Assembly (NCBI RefSeq): GCF_010731715.1
Contig: NZ_AP022587.1
Coordinates: 1,674,001-1,738,000, forward strand
Source of the DNA: Mycobacterium stomatepiae
Lineage (GTDB): Bacteria; Actinomycetota; Actinomycetes; Mycobacteriales; Mycobacteriaceae
Length of the DNA stretch: 64,000 nt
Direction: 5' to 3'
Below, one piece after another: positions 26,882 to 36,285 of this stretch. The position numbers were made by a program, and so were the translations under genes. The notes under the pieces were generated by a model that saw nothing but the letters and a program-made list of their open reading frames with translations, was not told where the DNA came from and made no database searches. Within the stretch, counting starts at the first letter, position 1. Each line of letters starts with the position of its first letter.

Positions 26882-28228
26882 ATGATATCCGGCGGTGAGG
26901 GAAACTCGGGCCTACAAATTCGAGCACATGGCTGCTCGTACCGTGTCGGCGAACGCCCGCACGACATCATGGCGCGCTCGAGAAGCTGGATGCTGTGGCT
27001 GCCATGGACGGCGATGGCCGGTATCAGCGTGCTCCAATTCGGCTACGGTGTCGCGGTTATCGCCGTTCAGCAGCCGCATCACCCGCTTTCCCCCGGCGCC
27101 TTCTGGGTACTGGCGTTGTGGGTGCTCTTCCAGGCGGGCGCCACCGCGGCCACGCCACCGCTGAGACGGCGGTGGAAAATTCACCCGTCGGCCGCGATGT
27201 CGATCGGCGCTGTCTTGTCCGCCCTTGGCCCGCTGACGCTTTCGTGCACGGGCAATCTCGCACTCGCGGTGCTGGGCTACTCCGCGTTGTGCGGTATCGG
27301 CGCCGGGATGGTTTACGCCACTTGCCTTTCCACTGTTGCCCATTGGTATCCCGAGCAACGGGGTGCGAAAGTCTCGCTGGTGTCAGGCGGGTTCGGTTGC
27401 GGCGCGGTCCCGTTCGTCGTGTTGTTCGCTTTCGCACTCCACCCCCACAACATCGGGCCGGTGTTCACCGCGGTCGGGGTGTGTGTCCTCGTCGTAGTGA
27501 CGTTGTGCGGCGCCCTTTTTCGCGACCCACCCGCAGACTGGTGGCCGGCTGAGGTCGACCCTCGACTGTGGGGCTTCGACAAGCGGATAAACCGCAGCCT
27601 ATGGGGCAATGCGCCGGCGATACGCCAGTATTGGCCCAGTGAGGCCGCACGCACCTCGGCCTTTTGTGTCGTCTACGCCATTGCGGTGGTGGCATCGGCC
27701 GCGGCGCTGTTGAGCATCGTCTACGTGCCGGCCATCGCCATAACCCATGGCTTGTCGCTGGCCGTCGGCGCGATCGCCGTTGCGGTGCTGGCACTGGTCA
27801 ACGGCGGGGGACGTATCATCGCGAGCCGGTTCTCGGACCGATACGACAGACGTCAAACGTTGAGTCCCGCACTCGGAGTCGAGGTTTTGGCGCTGGTGGG
27901 CCTGGCGTACTCGGCCTCGGCGGGCTCCACCGTCGGATTCGTCACCTTTGCCGCGCTCGGCGGGCTGGCCGGCGGCGCCTTCTATTCGCTGTTCATCAAT
28001 CTCGTCGCCGACTACTTCGGCGAGCGCAGCGCGGTCGGGAACTTCGGGCTGCTCTACAGCGCCAAGGTCTTCGGCGGTCTGATCGGGGTGGGCCTGCCCG
28101 CGCTGTCGCTGCCTGCCGGACGGCTGGGAGCGGCCTTCGTCGCCGTCGGCTTGCTCTGCTGGTGCGCCGCCATCGCACCACGGTGGCTTCGGCGCCCCGG
28201 TTATCCCGTTTGCCGCCTGTCGAATTGA
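26882..28228 (+). CDS. MFS transporter, oxalate/formate antiporter type (copy 2)
   Basis: 448 residues, about 12 hydrophobic helices, paralogous to the transporter at 23447. Shared landmarks: YRVGERPHDIMARSRSWMLW near the N-terminus, HWYPEQRGAKVSLVSGGFG, FRDPPADWWPAEVDP, and DRYDRRQTLSPALG. The homology of the two N-termini supports the ATG at 26882, which has AGGAGAG three to four bases upstream. Substrate by context oxalate or formate. A hairpin follows the stop, before the convergent frc2. Confidence 0.83.
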   Translation: MISGGEGNSGLQIRAHGCSYRVGERPHDIMARSRSWMLWLPWTAMAGISVLQFGYGVAVIAVQQPHHPLSPGAFWVLALWVLFQAGATAATPPLRRRWKIHPSAAMSIGAVLSALGPLTLSCTGNLALAVLGYSALCGIGAGMVYATCLSTVAHWYPEQRGAKVSLVSGGFGCGAVPFVVLFAFALHPHNIGPVFTAVGVCVLVVVTLCGALFRDPPADWWPAEVDPRLWGFDKRINRSLWGNAPAIRQYWPSEAARTSAFCVVYAIAVVASAAALLSIVYVPAIAITHGLSLAVGAIAVAVLALVNGGGRIIASRFSDRYDRRQTLSPALGVEVLALVGLAYSASAGSTVGFVTFAALGGLAGGAFYSLFINLVADYFGERSAVGNFGLLYSAKVFGGLIGVGLPALSLPAGRLGAAFVAVGLLCWCAAIAPRWLRRPGYPVCRLSN

Positions 28229-28250
28229 CACATTCGGCACGTGGCAACGA

Positions 28251-28283
28251 AATGGCCCCAGGGAACGAATCCCTGGGGCCATT
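28251..28283. terminator. hairpin between convergent MFS2 and frc2
   Basis: 14-bp perfect inverted repeat (28251-28264 with 28270-28283) and a 5-base loop, with no T-tract on either side. It is placed between two convergent stops, so it may terminate both transcripts in the tract-less manner often proposed for mycobacteria. Confidence 0.55.
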
Positions 28284-28326
28284 CCCGCCGTGACCCGGCG
28301 ATTTGAGGGGCTCGGCCCGCCCCTCA

Positions 28327-29583
28327 CTAGATGACTATCGCTTCCTTCCGCCATCCGGCGATGGTGTCCGAGTCATAACCCAATTCGGCCAACACCTCGT
28401 CGGTGTGCTCACCCAGCAGCGGTGCACCCTTGATCTCGGGCTTGAAGGAGGAGAACTTGATCGGGCTGCCGACCGTCAAGAACGTGCCGCGCCCCTTCTG
28501 CTCGACCTCGACAATGGTCCCGCTCTTGCGCAGATCCTTGTCCTCGGCGAGATCCTTCATGGACATCACAGGCGCGCACGGCACCTCCCACTCGCGCAGG
28601 ATGTCGACTGCTTCCCACTTCGTCTTGTCCGCCAGCCACTTCTCGATCTCGGCGAAGATGTCGAAGAGTTTGTCCTGACGGGCCCGCGCGGTGCTGTAGC
28701 CCGGGTCGTCGACCCACTAGGGGCGACCGATGGCCTCGGCAGTGCGCTTCCAGTTCTGCTCTTGGATGGTGAAGTAGATGTAGGCGTTGGGGTCGGTCTC
28801 CCAGCCCTTGCACTTGACCACCCAGCCGGGCTGGCCGCCACCGCCGGCGTTGCCGCCGCGCGGCACCGCGTCGCCGAACGTGCCATTGGGGTACTGCGGG
28901 TACTCCTCCAGGTAGCCCACCCGCTCCAGGCGCTGTTGGTCGCGCAGCTTGACCCGGCACAGGTTGAGCACGGAGTCCTGCATGGACGCAGACACCTTCT
29001 GGCCCTTGCCGGTCTTGTCGCGCGCGATCAGTGCGGTCAAGATGCCGATCAGGAGGTGCATACCGGTGTTGCTGTCGCCGAGGGCGCCCCCGGCCACGGT
29101 CGGCGGCCCATCCCAGAAGCCGGTGGTGGAAGCGTTGCCGCCGGCGCACTGCGCGACGTTCTCATAGACCTTGAGGTCGTTCCACGACGAGTCGTCGTTA
29201 AAGCCCTTGACCGAACCGAAGATCAGCCGCGGGTTCCACTCCTGGATCTTGTCCCAGGACAACCCCATTCGGTCCATCGCCCCTGGAGCGAAGTTCTCCA
29301 CCAGCACATCGGCCTGGCGGATCAGCTTCTCCATCACCTCGACACCTTGCGGAGATTTCGTGTTGATCGCCAGCGAACGCTTGTTGCTGTTGAGCATCGT
29401 GAAGTACAACGCGTCGACATCCGGTATGTCGCGCAACTGATTACGCGTCACATCGCCACCAGTGGTCCGCTCGACCTTCAGGACGTCCGCTCCGAACCAG
29501 GCGAGCATCTGGGTGCAGGCGGGCCCCGCCTGCACCCCGGTGAAGTCGATGACCTTGATGCCAGACAACGGCAGTTCGCTCAT
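28327..29583 (-). pseudogene. frc: formyl-CoA:oxalate CoA-transferase (copy 2), in-frame TAG
   Basis: Full-length Frc frame of 419 codons interrupted by TAG at codon 289 (28717-28719). Before it: [68 protein letters not shown] and the loop GGGGQPGW. After it the same frame continues WVDDPGYSTARARQDKLFD and ends in GAPLLGEHTDEVLAELGYD. The interruption falls where homologues have a charged residue (GRPxWVDDPGYS), so GAG to TAG is the simplest change. It is the second gene of oxc-frc, 81 bp after oxc. ATG 29583 is preceded by AAAGGAAA. Inactive unless TAG is read through or is a sequencing error; copy 1 is intact. Confidence 0.87.
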
Positions 29584-29664
29584 CACAGATTTCCTTTCTT
29601 TCTCGTGCTTTCGAGTTGTCTTATATCGACGTCTTGCCTGGTAAGCAGGCATCCCAGCGCACTT

Positions 29665-31389
29665 TCAGCCCGGGTTGGTGATCCCCTTGGGATTGAGGTG
29701 AGCGATGTTGCCACTCTCGGTCCCGTCCGACGGATCGATCAGGCAATCGATCAGTGCCGGCCGCCCCGACGCCAGGGCCTCCCGCAGCGCCGCGGCGACC
29801 TCGTCGGGCGTTTCGGCCCGGTAACCCGCACCGCCGAAGGCCTTGATCATGAACTCGTGGTGGGCCTCCAGCGCCGTCGGCGCCGGGTCGTCTGATCCCG
29901 AGTTCTCGTCACCGCGATACACACCGCTGTTGTTGAGGATGACGGTGACGATCGGCAGCTTGTAGCGGCAGATTGTCTCCAATTCCATTCCGCTGAAACC
30001 GAAGGCGCTGTCACCTTCGATCGCCACCACGGGTTCACCGGTCTCCACGGCGGCCGCGATCGCATACCCCATCCCGATGCCCATCACGCCCCAGGTCCCG
30101 CTGTCAAGGCGCCGGCGCGGCCGGTACATCGCGATCGTGCTGCGCGCCAGGTCGAGTGCGTTAGCCCCCTCGTTGACCACACATACTTGCGAATTGTCTT
30201 GCAACACATCGCGGATCGCCTGCAGTGCGCCAAGGAATTTCATTGGCGCAGCAACGCGGGCGGCGGCCAGACGGTCCGCCATCTTGGCGACATTTTGCGC
30301 CGCCTTGGCTGCCAGTTCCGCACGCCATTGTGCCGACGCGCTGATCTGACCCGGCTTGGCGCGGTCCACCAGTGCCTGCATCACCGAACCGATATCGCCG
30401 ACCAGCGGGGCCGCGATCGGCTGATTGCTGTCCATCTCGCTGGCTTCGATGTCGATCTGGATGAACTTGGCGCCCGAATTCCACTGCGGCGCATCGCCAT
30501 GTCCGAGTAACCAGTTCAGCCGCGCCCCCACCAGCAGGACGACATCGGCGCGGCGCAGCGCCAGCGATCGGGTCGTGGCCACCGACTGCGGGTGATCGTC
30601 GGGCAGCAGCCCTTTGGCCATCGACATCGGCAAGTAGGGCACCCCGGTGCTTTCCACGAATTCTTTGATCTGCTCGTCCGCCTGTGCGTATGCAGCGCCT
30701 TTGCCCAGGACGATCAACGGTCGCTGGGCGGTGGCGAGCAATTCGATCGCCGCATCTACCGAGTCGAGGTCGGGCAGTTGGCGTGGCGCCGGATCGACCA
30801 CGCGCCAGAGCGTTTCGGCAGCGGACTCGGCGTCGAGAACCTCGCCCAACACGGCTGCCGGGATGTCTAGGTAGACCCCACCGGGACGCCCGGAAGCCGC
30901 CGTGCGAATTGCCCGCGCCACACCACGGCCGATGTCCTGGGCCCGAGACACCCGGTAAGCCGCTTTGACGAAGGGTCGGGCCGCGGCAAGCTGATCCATT
31001 TCCTCATAGTCGCCACGCTGCAGATCGACGAGATGGCGCTCACTTGAGCCCGAAATCTGCACCATTGGAAAGCAATTGGTCGTCGCATTGGCCAGCGCCA
31101 CGAGTCCGCTGAGAAATCCGGGTGCTGATACCGTCAAGCAGATGCCGGGCTTCTGGATCAGGAAACCGGCGGCCGCCGCGGCGTGTCCCGCGGCGCTCTC
31201 GTGACGAAAACCGATGTAGCGGATACCCGAGGCCTGCGCGGTCCGCGCCAAGTCGGTGATGGGAATGCCCACCAGCCCGTAAATGGTGTGCACATCGTTG
31301 AGCCGGAGCGCGTCGACCACCAGATGTATCCCATCGGTGAGGGCCCCGGCGTCTCCAGCCTCGGTGTCTTCGATGGGAGCGGCGGTCAT
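29665..31389 (-). CDS. oxc: oxalyl-CoA decarboxylase
   Basis: 574-residue ThDP enzyme converting oxalyl-CoA to formyl-CoA and CO2. Visible: GFRHESAAGHAAAAAGFL (ThDP glutamate), NCFPMVQISGSSERHLVDLQ, GDYEEMDQLAAARPFVKAAY, a central domain with LGKGAAYAQAD, and the C-terminal ThDP-Mg motif GDSAFGFSGMELETICRYKL ending in NNSGVYRG. These are characteristic of Oxc, not generic acetolactate synthases. Start ATG 31389 (MTAAPIEDTE) follows AAAGAGAAG. It is first in an operon with frc copy 2. A LysR-type palindrome lies about 105 bp upstream. Confidence 0.93.
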   Translation of the reverse strand: MTAAPIEDTEAGDAGALTDGIHLVVDALRLNDVHTIYGLVGIPITDLARTAQASGIRYIGFRHESAAGHAAAAAGFLIQKPGICLTVSAPGFLSGLVALANATTNCFPMVQISGSSERHLVDLQRGDYEEMDQLAAARPFVKAAYRVSRAQDIGRGVARAIRTAASGRPGGVYLDIPAAVLGEVLDAESAAETLWRVVDPAPRQLPDLDSVDAAIELLATAQRPLIVLGKGAAYAQADEQIKEFVESTGVPYLPMSMAKGLLPDDHPQSVATTRSLALRRADVVLLVGARLNWLLGHGDAPQWNSGAKFIQIDIEASEMDSNQPIAAPLVGDIGSVMQALVDRAKPGQISASAQWRAELAAKAAQNVAKMADRLAAARVAAPMKFLGALQAIRDVLQDNSQVCVVNEGANALDLARSTIAMYRPRRRLDSGTWGVMGIGMGYAIAAAVETGEPVVAIEGDSAFGFSGMELETICRYKLPIVTVILNNSGVYRGDENSGSDDPAPTALEAHHEFMIKAFGGAGYRAETPDEVAAALREALASGRPALIDCLIDPSDGTESGNIAHLNPKGITNPG

Positions 31390-31493
31390 TACAACTTCTC
31401 TTTCCGGCGGTAGACGCCTTGGTCGAATTTCTTTCTCGCTCTTCACTTTTCCTCAATCTCAAAGCCACGTCCAAGACCTGATGGCACTCATCA

Positions 31494-31510
31494 GATAACT
31501 GGGAGTTATC
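31494..31510. promoter_or_regulatory. candidate LysR box upstream of oxc
   Basis: Perfect inverted repeat GATAACT-GGG-AGTTATC containing TAACTGGGAGTTA, a T-N11-A sequence as bound by LysR-type regulators. It lies 105 bp upstream of the oxc ATG and just after the LysR gene. A direct repeat CGGTCCG follows at about 31512-31530. Confidence 0.5.
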
Positions 31511-31561
31511 ACGGTCCGCTGCGGTCCGGAGTTTCAGACAACTCGGTTATTCGCGAAGCGA

Positions 31562-32548
31562 TCAGGCCACAAAAGATCCCCTCACCGCGGTACTCGCGAC
31601 GGTCGCGCCCGCATCGAATTCACCGTCCACGTCTTGGCCCGGGTAGGTAAAATCCTCGCGGCCAAGGGGTGCGCCCACCGCCACGTTCAAAAATGCCCTT
31701 GCCGCAGCAGAACCCGGAGCAGAGGCATGGATCGCGATCGCGATCGGCGCCCGTTGATCCGGCTCGACCAAGCGCAAACCCCGCATTGCGCCGGTCATCG
31801 GCATCGAACGAAACCACGTGTGCGGCACCACGCTTGCCCACGCACCCGTGGCGACGTGAGCGTAAAGCGATGCCATCGAGTCGGTCTCGATCTGCGGTAC
31901 CACCGCGGCGCCGACGTCGGCGAAAGCATTGTCGATGAATTGCCGAAATCCGACGTCCGGCGCCAGGAGCGCAAGCGGCAGCTGGGCCGCTTCCGACCAG
32001 GTAATGCTGGTCGCCGCCGACACCAGCTGCTTTCCCGCCACCAGCAGCACGCACTGTTCCTCGTAGAGCGGCACCACTTCCAGGTCCGAGCGCTCGTGCG
32101 CATCGAAATGCGCAATGGCGGCGTCGAGCTCGAAAGAGCGCAGCTGGCGCACCAATTCTGTGGTCGGAAAATGGGATGTGACCTTCACCCGGGCCAGTGG
32201 GTGCAACGAACAAAAGGCCGCGATCGGCAGCGCCGTCATCGTCGATACCGCCCGCCCGGACCCCAATCGCAACACGCCCGAAATGCCCGACCGCAATGCG
32301 GCCGCTTCGGCTACCAGACCGTCGTGAACCGCGAGAACCCTTTTGGCCCACACGACAAGCCGTTCACCCTCCACCGTGAGACCCTCGAAGTTTCGTCCGC
32401 GATTGATCAACATGACGTTGAGTTCGCGTTCCAGCTTCGCAATGGATGCCGACAGCGCCGGCTGGGAGACGTAGCACGCCTCGGCCGCGCGCGCGAAGTG
32501 TCGCTCCCTCGCCACCGCAACGAAGTACTCGAGTTGACGTAGCAGCAT
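31562..32548 (-). CDS. LysR-family transcriptional regulator
   Basis: 328 residues. N-terminal helix-turn-helix MLLRQLEYFVAVARERHFAR, CYVSQPALSASIAKLERELN, then the effector-binding domain with ISGVLRLGSGRAVSTMTALP and LAPDVGFRQFIDNAF. It lies upstream of oxc-frc2 on the same strand, with a T-N11-A palindrome between it and oxc. A role as co-inducer-dependent activator of oxalate genes is inferred from position. Its own promoter region carries operator F. Confidence 0.92.
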   Translation of the reverse strand: MLLRQLEYFVAVARERHFARAAEACYVSQPALSASIAKLERELNVMLINRGRNFEGLTVEGERLVVWAKRVLAVHDGLVAEAAALRSGISGVLRLGSGRAVSTMTALPIAAFCSLHPLARVKVTSHFPTTELVRQLRSFELDAAIAHFDAHERSDLEVVPLYEEQCVLLVAGKQLVSAATSITWSEAAQLPLALLAPDVGFRQFIDNAFADVGAAVVPQIETDSMASLYAHVATGAWASVVPHTWFRSMPMTGAMRGLRLVEPDQRAPIAIAIHASAPGSAAARAFLNVAVGAPLGREDFTYPGQDVDGEFDAGATVASTAVRGSFVA

Positions 32549-32608
32549 GAAGGCTCCTCCTCGCCGGCCGACCCAGCCCGCTGATGGCCAGTCGTAAACG
32601 ACTCAGCA

Positions 32609-32622
32609 GACTGTATGCAGTA
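32609..32622 (+). promoter_or_regulatory. operator F of the ACTGTAT regulon
   Basis: GACTGTATGCAGTA, with inner arms ACTG/CAGT, 12 of 14 positions as in operator A. It is 61 bp upstream of the lysR start and 91 bp upstream of the divergent PAS gene. It marks the right edge of the island. Confidence 0.65.
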
Positions 32623-32712
32623 TGCATTATTCATTAGACTACTCGCCAGTAGGAACCCCGTTCAGCGATGAGGCTCACTCATCGCGGTTCGCGACATAGA
32701 AAGGGAACAAAT

Positions 32713-33210
32713 GTGAACAGCCCGGATTCACGCGTGGCACCGCACGCCGCGGACACCGACATGAGTGCGGAATGGCTTGCCCAGGCGGTCGTAGCCGCGA
32801 CGCCGGAGGCGCTCGTGGTGTGCGACGCGAGCGGGACGATCCGGTTGTGGAACAACGGGGCGCAGCGCGTTTTCGGCTACTCCCCGTCCGAGGCGATGGG
32901 ACAGAGCCTCGACATCATCATCCCGGCAAAGCTGCGGAAACGACACTGGGACGGCTATCACCAAACGATGGCCACCGGGCAAACCCGTTACGGCGAGCAA
33001 CTGCTGAGCGTGCCCGCTACGCACCGGGACGGGCGCCGGCTGTCGATCGAATTCAGCGTCGCCCTGCTGCACCACGACGACGGTCGCATCGTCGGAATAT
33101 CCGCGATCATGCGCGAGGTGACCGAGCGCCGCGACGCGGAGCGGGCGCTGCGCGGCCGGCTTGCCGAACTCGAGGCGCGCCTGGTCGACCTCGAGAGCGC
33201 GACCACTTGA
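32713..33210 (+). CDS. single PAS-domain protein
   Basis: 165 residues. One PAS fold (about 18-140) is recognised by AVVAATPEALVVCDASGTIR, LWNNGAQRVFGYSPSEAMGQ, and a C-terminal PAC-like strand IVGISAIMREVTERRDAERA. A coiled-coil tail follows (ALRGRLAELEARLVDLES). No kinase, cyclase or DNA-binding domain is attached, so it would act through a partner. The chosen start is GTG 32713 with AAGGGA at 32701; ATG 32668 would add 15 residues. Divergent from lysR across operator F. Confidence 0.8.
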   Translation: MNSPDSRVAPHAADTDMSAEWLAQAVVAATPEALVVCDASGTIRLWNNGAQRVFGYSPSEAMGQSLDIIIPAKLRKRHWDGYHQTMATGQTRYGEQLLSVPATHRDGRRLSIEFSVALLHHDDGRIVGISAIMREVTERRDAERALRGRLAELEARLVDLESATT

Positions 33211-33266
33211 TCTCCGGTGCCCGGCCGACCGCATCGGTGTCCGTCGCGACCCTCTACGGTGATGCC

Positions 33267-34016
33267 ATGAGCGACGACATTCTGTTGGTCAGCACCGACG
33301 AGCGGGTGCGCACCCTGACCCTGAACCGGCCGCAGTCGCGCAACGCGCTGTCCTCGGCGCTGCGGGATCGGTTCTTCGCGGCGCTGGCCGAGGCCGAAAC
33401 CGACGACGACGTGGACGTCGTGATCCTGACCGGGGCCGATCCGGTGTTCTGCGCCGGACTGGATCTCAAGGAGCTGGGTGATTCGACGGCTCTGCCCGAC
33501 ATCTCGCCGCGGTGGCCGCCGATGACCAAGCCGGTGATCGGCGCGATCAACGGAGCCGCGGTCACCGGCGGGCTGGAGCTGGTGCTGTACTGCGACGTCG
33601 TGATCGCCTCGGAGCAGGCACGCTTCGCCGACACCCATGCCCGGGTCGGCCTGCTGCCGACCTGGGGACTGAGCGTGCGGCTGCCGCAAAAGGTGGGTGT
33701 CGGCCTGGCCCGGCGCATGAGCCTCACCGGCGATTACCTGTCCGCCGCCGACGCGCTGCGGGCCGGGCTGGCCACCGAGGTGGTGCCGCACGACCAGCTG
33801 CTACCCGCCGCCCGCCGCGTGGCCGCGTCGATCGTCGGCAACAACCAGGACGCGGTGCGCGCACTGCTGAGCTCCTACCATCGCATCGACGAGTCCCAGA
33901 CCAGCGAGGGCCTGTGGCTGGAAGCCATGGCGGCCCGGCAGTTTCGGACCACCGGCGACGACATCGCCGCCAATCGCGAGGCGGTGCTGCAGCGCGGTCG
34001 GGCGCAAGTCCGCTGA
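33267..34016 (+). CDS. echA16: enoyl-CoA hydratase EchA16
   Basis: 249 residues, same length as the M. tuberculosis EchA16. Crotonase-fold motifs: TLNRPQSRNALSSALRD, the oxyanion segment DPVFCAGLDLKELGD, and GAINGAAVTGGLELVLYCDV. The usual first catalytic glutamate position (NGAAVTGGLEL) and the second region HARVGLLPTWGLS differ from classic hydratases, so the reaction may not be simple hydration. It resumes the conserved core gene order after the island. Confidence 0.88.
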   Translation: MSDDILLVSTDERVRTLTLNRPQSRNALSSALRDRFFAALAEAETDDDVDVVILTGADPVFCAGLDLKELGDSTALPDISPRWPPMTKPVIGAINGAAVTGGLELVLYCDVVIASEQARFADTHARVGLLPTWGLSVRLPQKVGVGLARRMSLTGDYLSAADALRAGLATEVVPHDQLLPAARRVAASIVGNNQDAVRALLSSYHRIDESQTSEGLWLEAMAARQFRTTGDDIAANREAVLQRGRAQVR

Positions 34017-34222
34017 CGGCGGTCCGCGCAATCACCGCGATGACGGAATTCAGCCGGCGCCGGGCAAATGGAAATGGCCCGGCCGCGGACCGGCCATCGC
34101 GCCGCAATTTCGCTTTATATGCCGTTGACCTGTACCGCGAAAATTTTTGATCGCCAGCCGCGCCAATAGACAATACGATCCCAAGAACGACCCGAAACTA
34201 TTCACCAGAGCAGGAGGAATCG

Positions 34223-34804
34223 ATGCGCATTATCGTCGACCTCACGATGCGGGTTCTCGGCGTCCTGGCCCTGGTCACCGCGTCGGCGATGGTATCCGGG
34301 CAGCACGCGGCCGCACAGCCGCCGCCGCGTTTTCCCAATCTCGACGGATTTACCGCGGTTGCGGCCGACGGATATCTGACGACGTCGCTGCCGGGCAGCT
34401 CGCCCCGGATTAGTTTCTCGGCACCGAACTCGGTGGTGTGCGACTTCTATGGCGGGCCGGCGCCCGTGCCGCAACCATCACAAGACATTAAGTGCAATGG
34501 CGAAGTGCCCGGAATAGACGACGTTCTCTTTCCCGGCGGCGGGCACCCGAGACCGGGCGACTGCGTGGAGGGCGCGGTGAATTTCAAGGGGCCCGGCTAC
34601 GAATTGAGCCGGATGTCCTACAGCGGATGCGGCGGCAACCCGGCCGCATTGCCCTATGCCGGTAAACCATTGGCCGCCGGGCAGAAATTGTCCTACCTCA
34701 ACGTCACCTGCGCGGTGGGCGCCGACAACCTGATCGCCTGCCTGGATACCACCAGCGGGGACCACGGATTCGTCCTGCAGTCGGTGGGAAGCTGGGCGTT
34801 CTAG
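34223..34804 (+). CDS. secreted protein of unknown function
   Basis: 193 residues with a clear signal peptide (about 1-31: RVLGVLALVTASAMVSGQHAA, cleavage after AAA or AAQ). The mature part has six cysteines (VVCDFY, IKCNGE, GDCVEG, SGCGGN, VTCAVG, IACLDT), suggesting disulfide bonds, and the repeated idea of a small beta-rich exported mycobacterial protein. A GAGCAGGAGG Shine-Dalgarno precedes ATG 34223. No functional family is recognised. It ends eight bases before the convergent cnpB stop. Confidence 0.8.
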   Translation: MRIIVDLTMRVLGVLALVTASAMVSGQHAAAQPPPRFPNLDGFTAVAADGYLTTSLPGSSPRISFSAPNSVVCDFYGGPAPVPQPSQDIKCNGEVPGIDDVLFPGGGHPRPGDCVEGAVNFKGPGYELSRMSYSGCGGNPAALPYAGKPLAAGQKLSYLNVTCAVGADNLIACLDTTSGDHGFVLQSVGSWAF

Positions 34805-34811
34805 CCCAGCG

Positions 34812-36284
<1,473 letters not shown>

Positions 36285-36285
<1 letters not shown>

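Noticed and set aside
28303..29895. 530-codon frame opposite frc2 and the end of oxc
   Set aside because: It spans two recognised genes on the other strand and has shadow-type composition. The TAG in frc2 does not make this frame real.
34078..34108. GC-rich hairpin after echA16
   Set aside because: The arms have an unpaired base and no T-tract; too weak to call a terminator.
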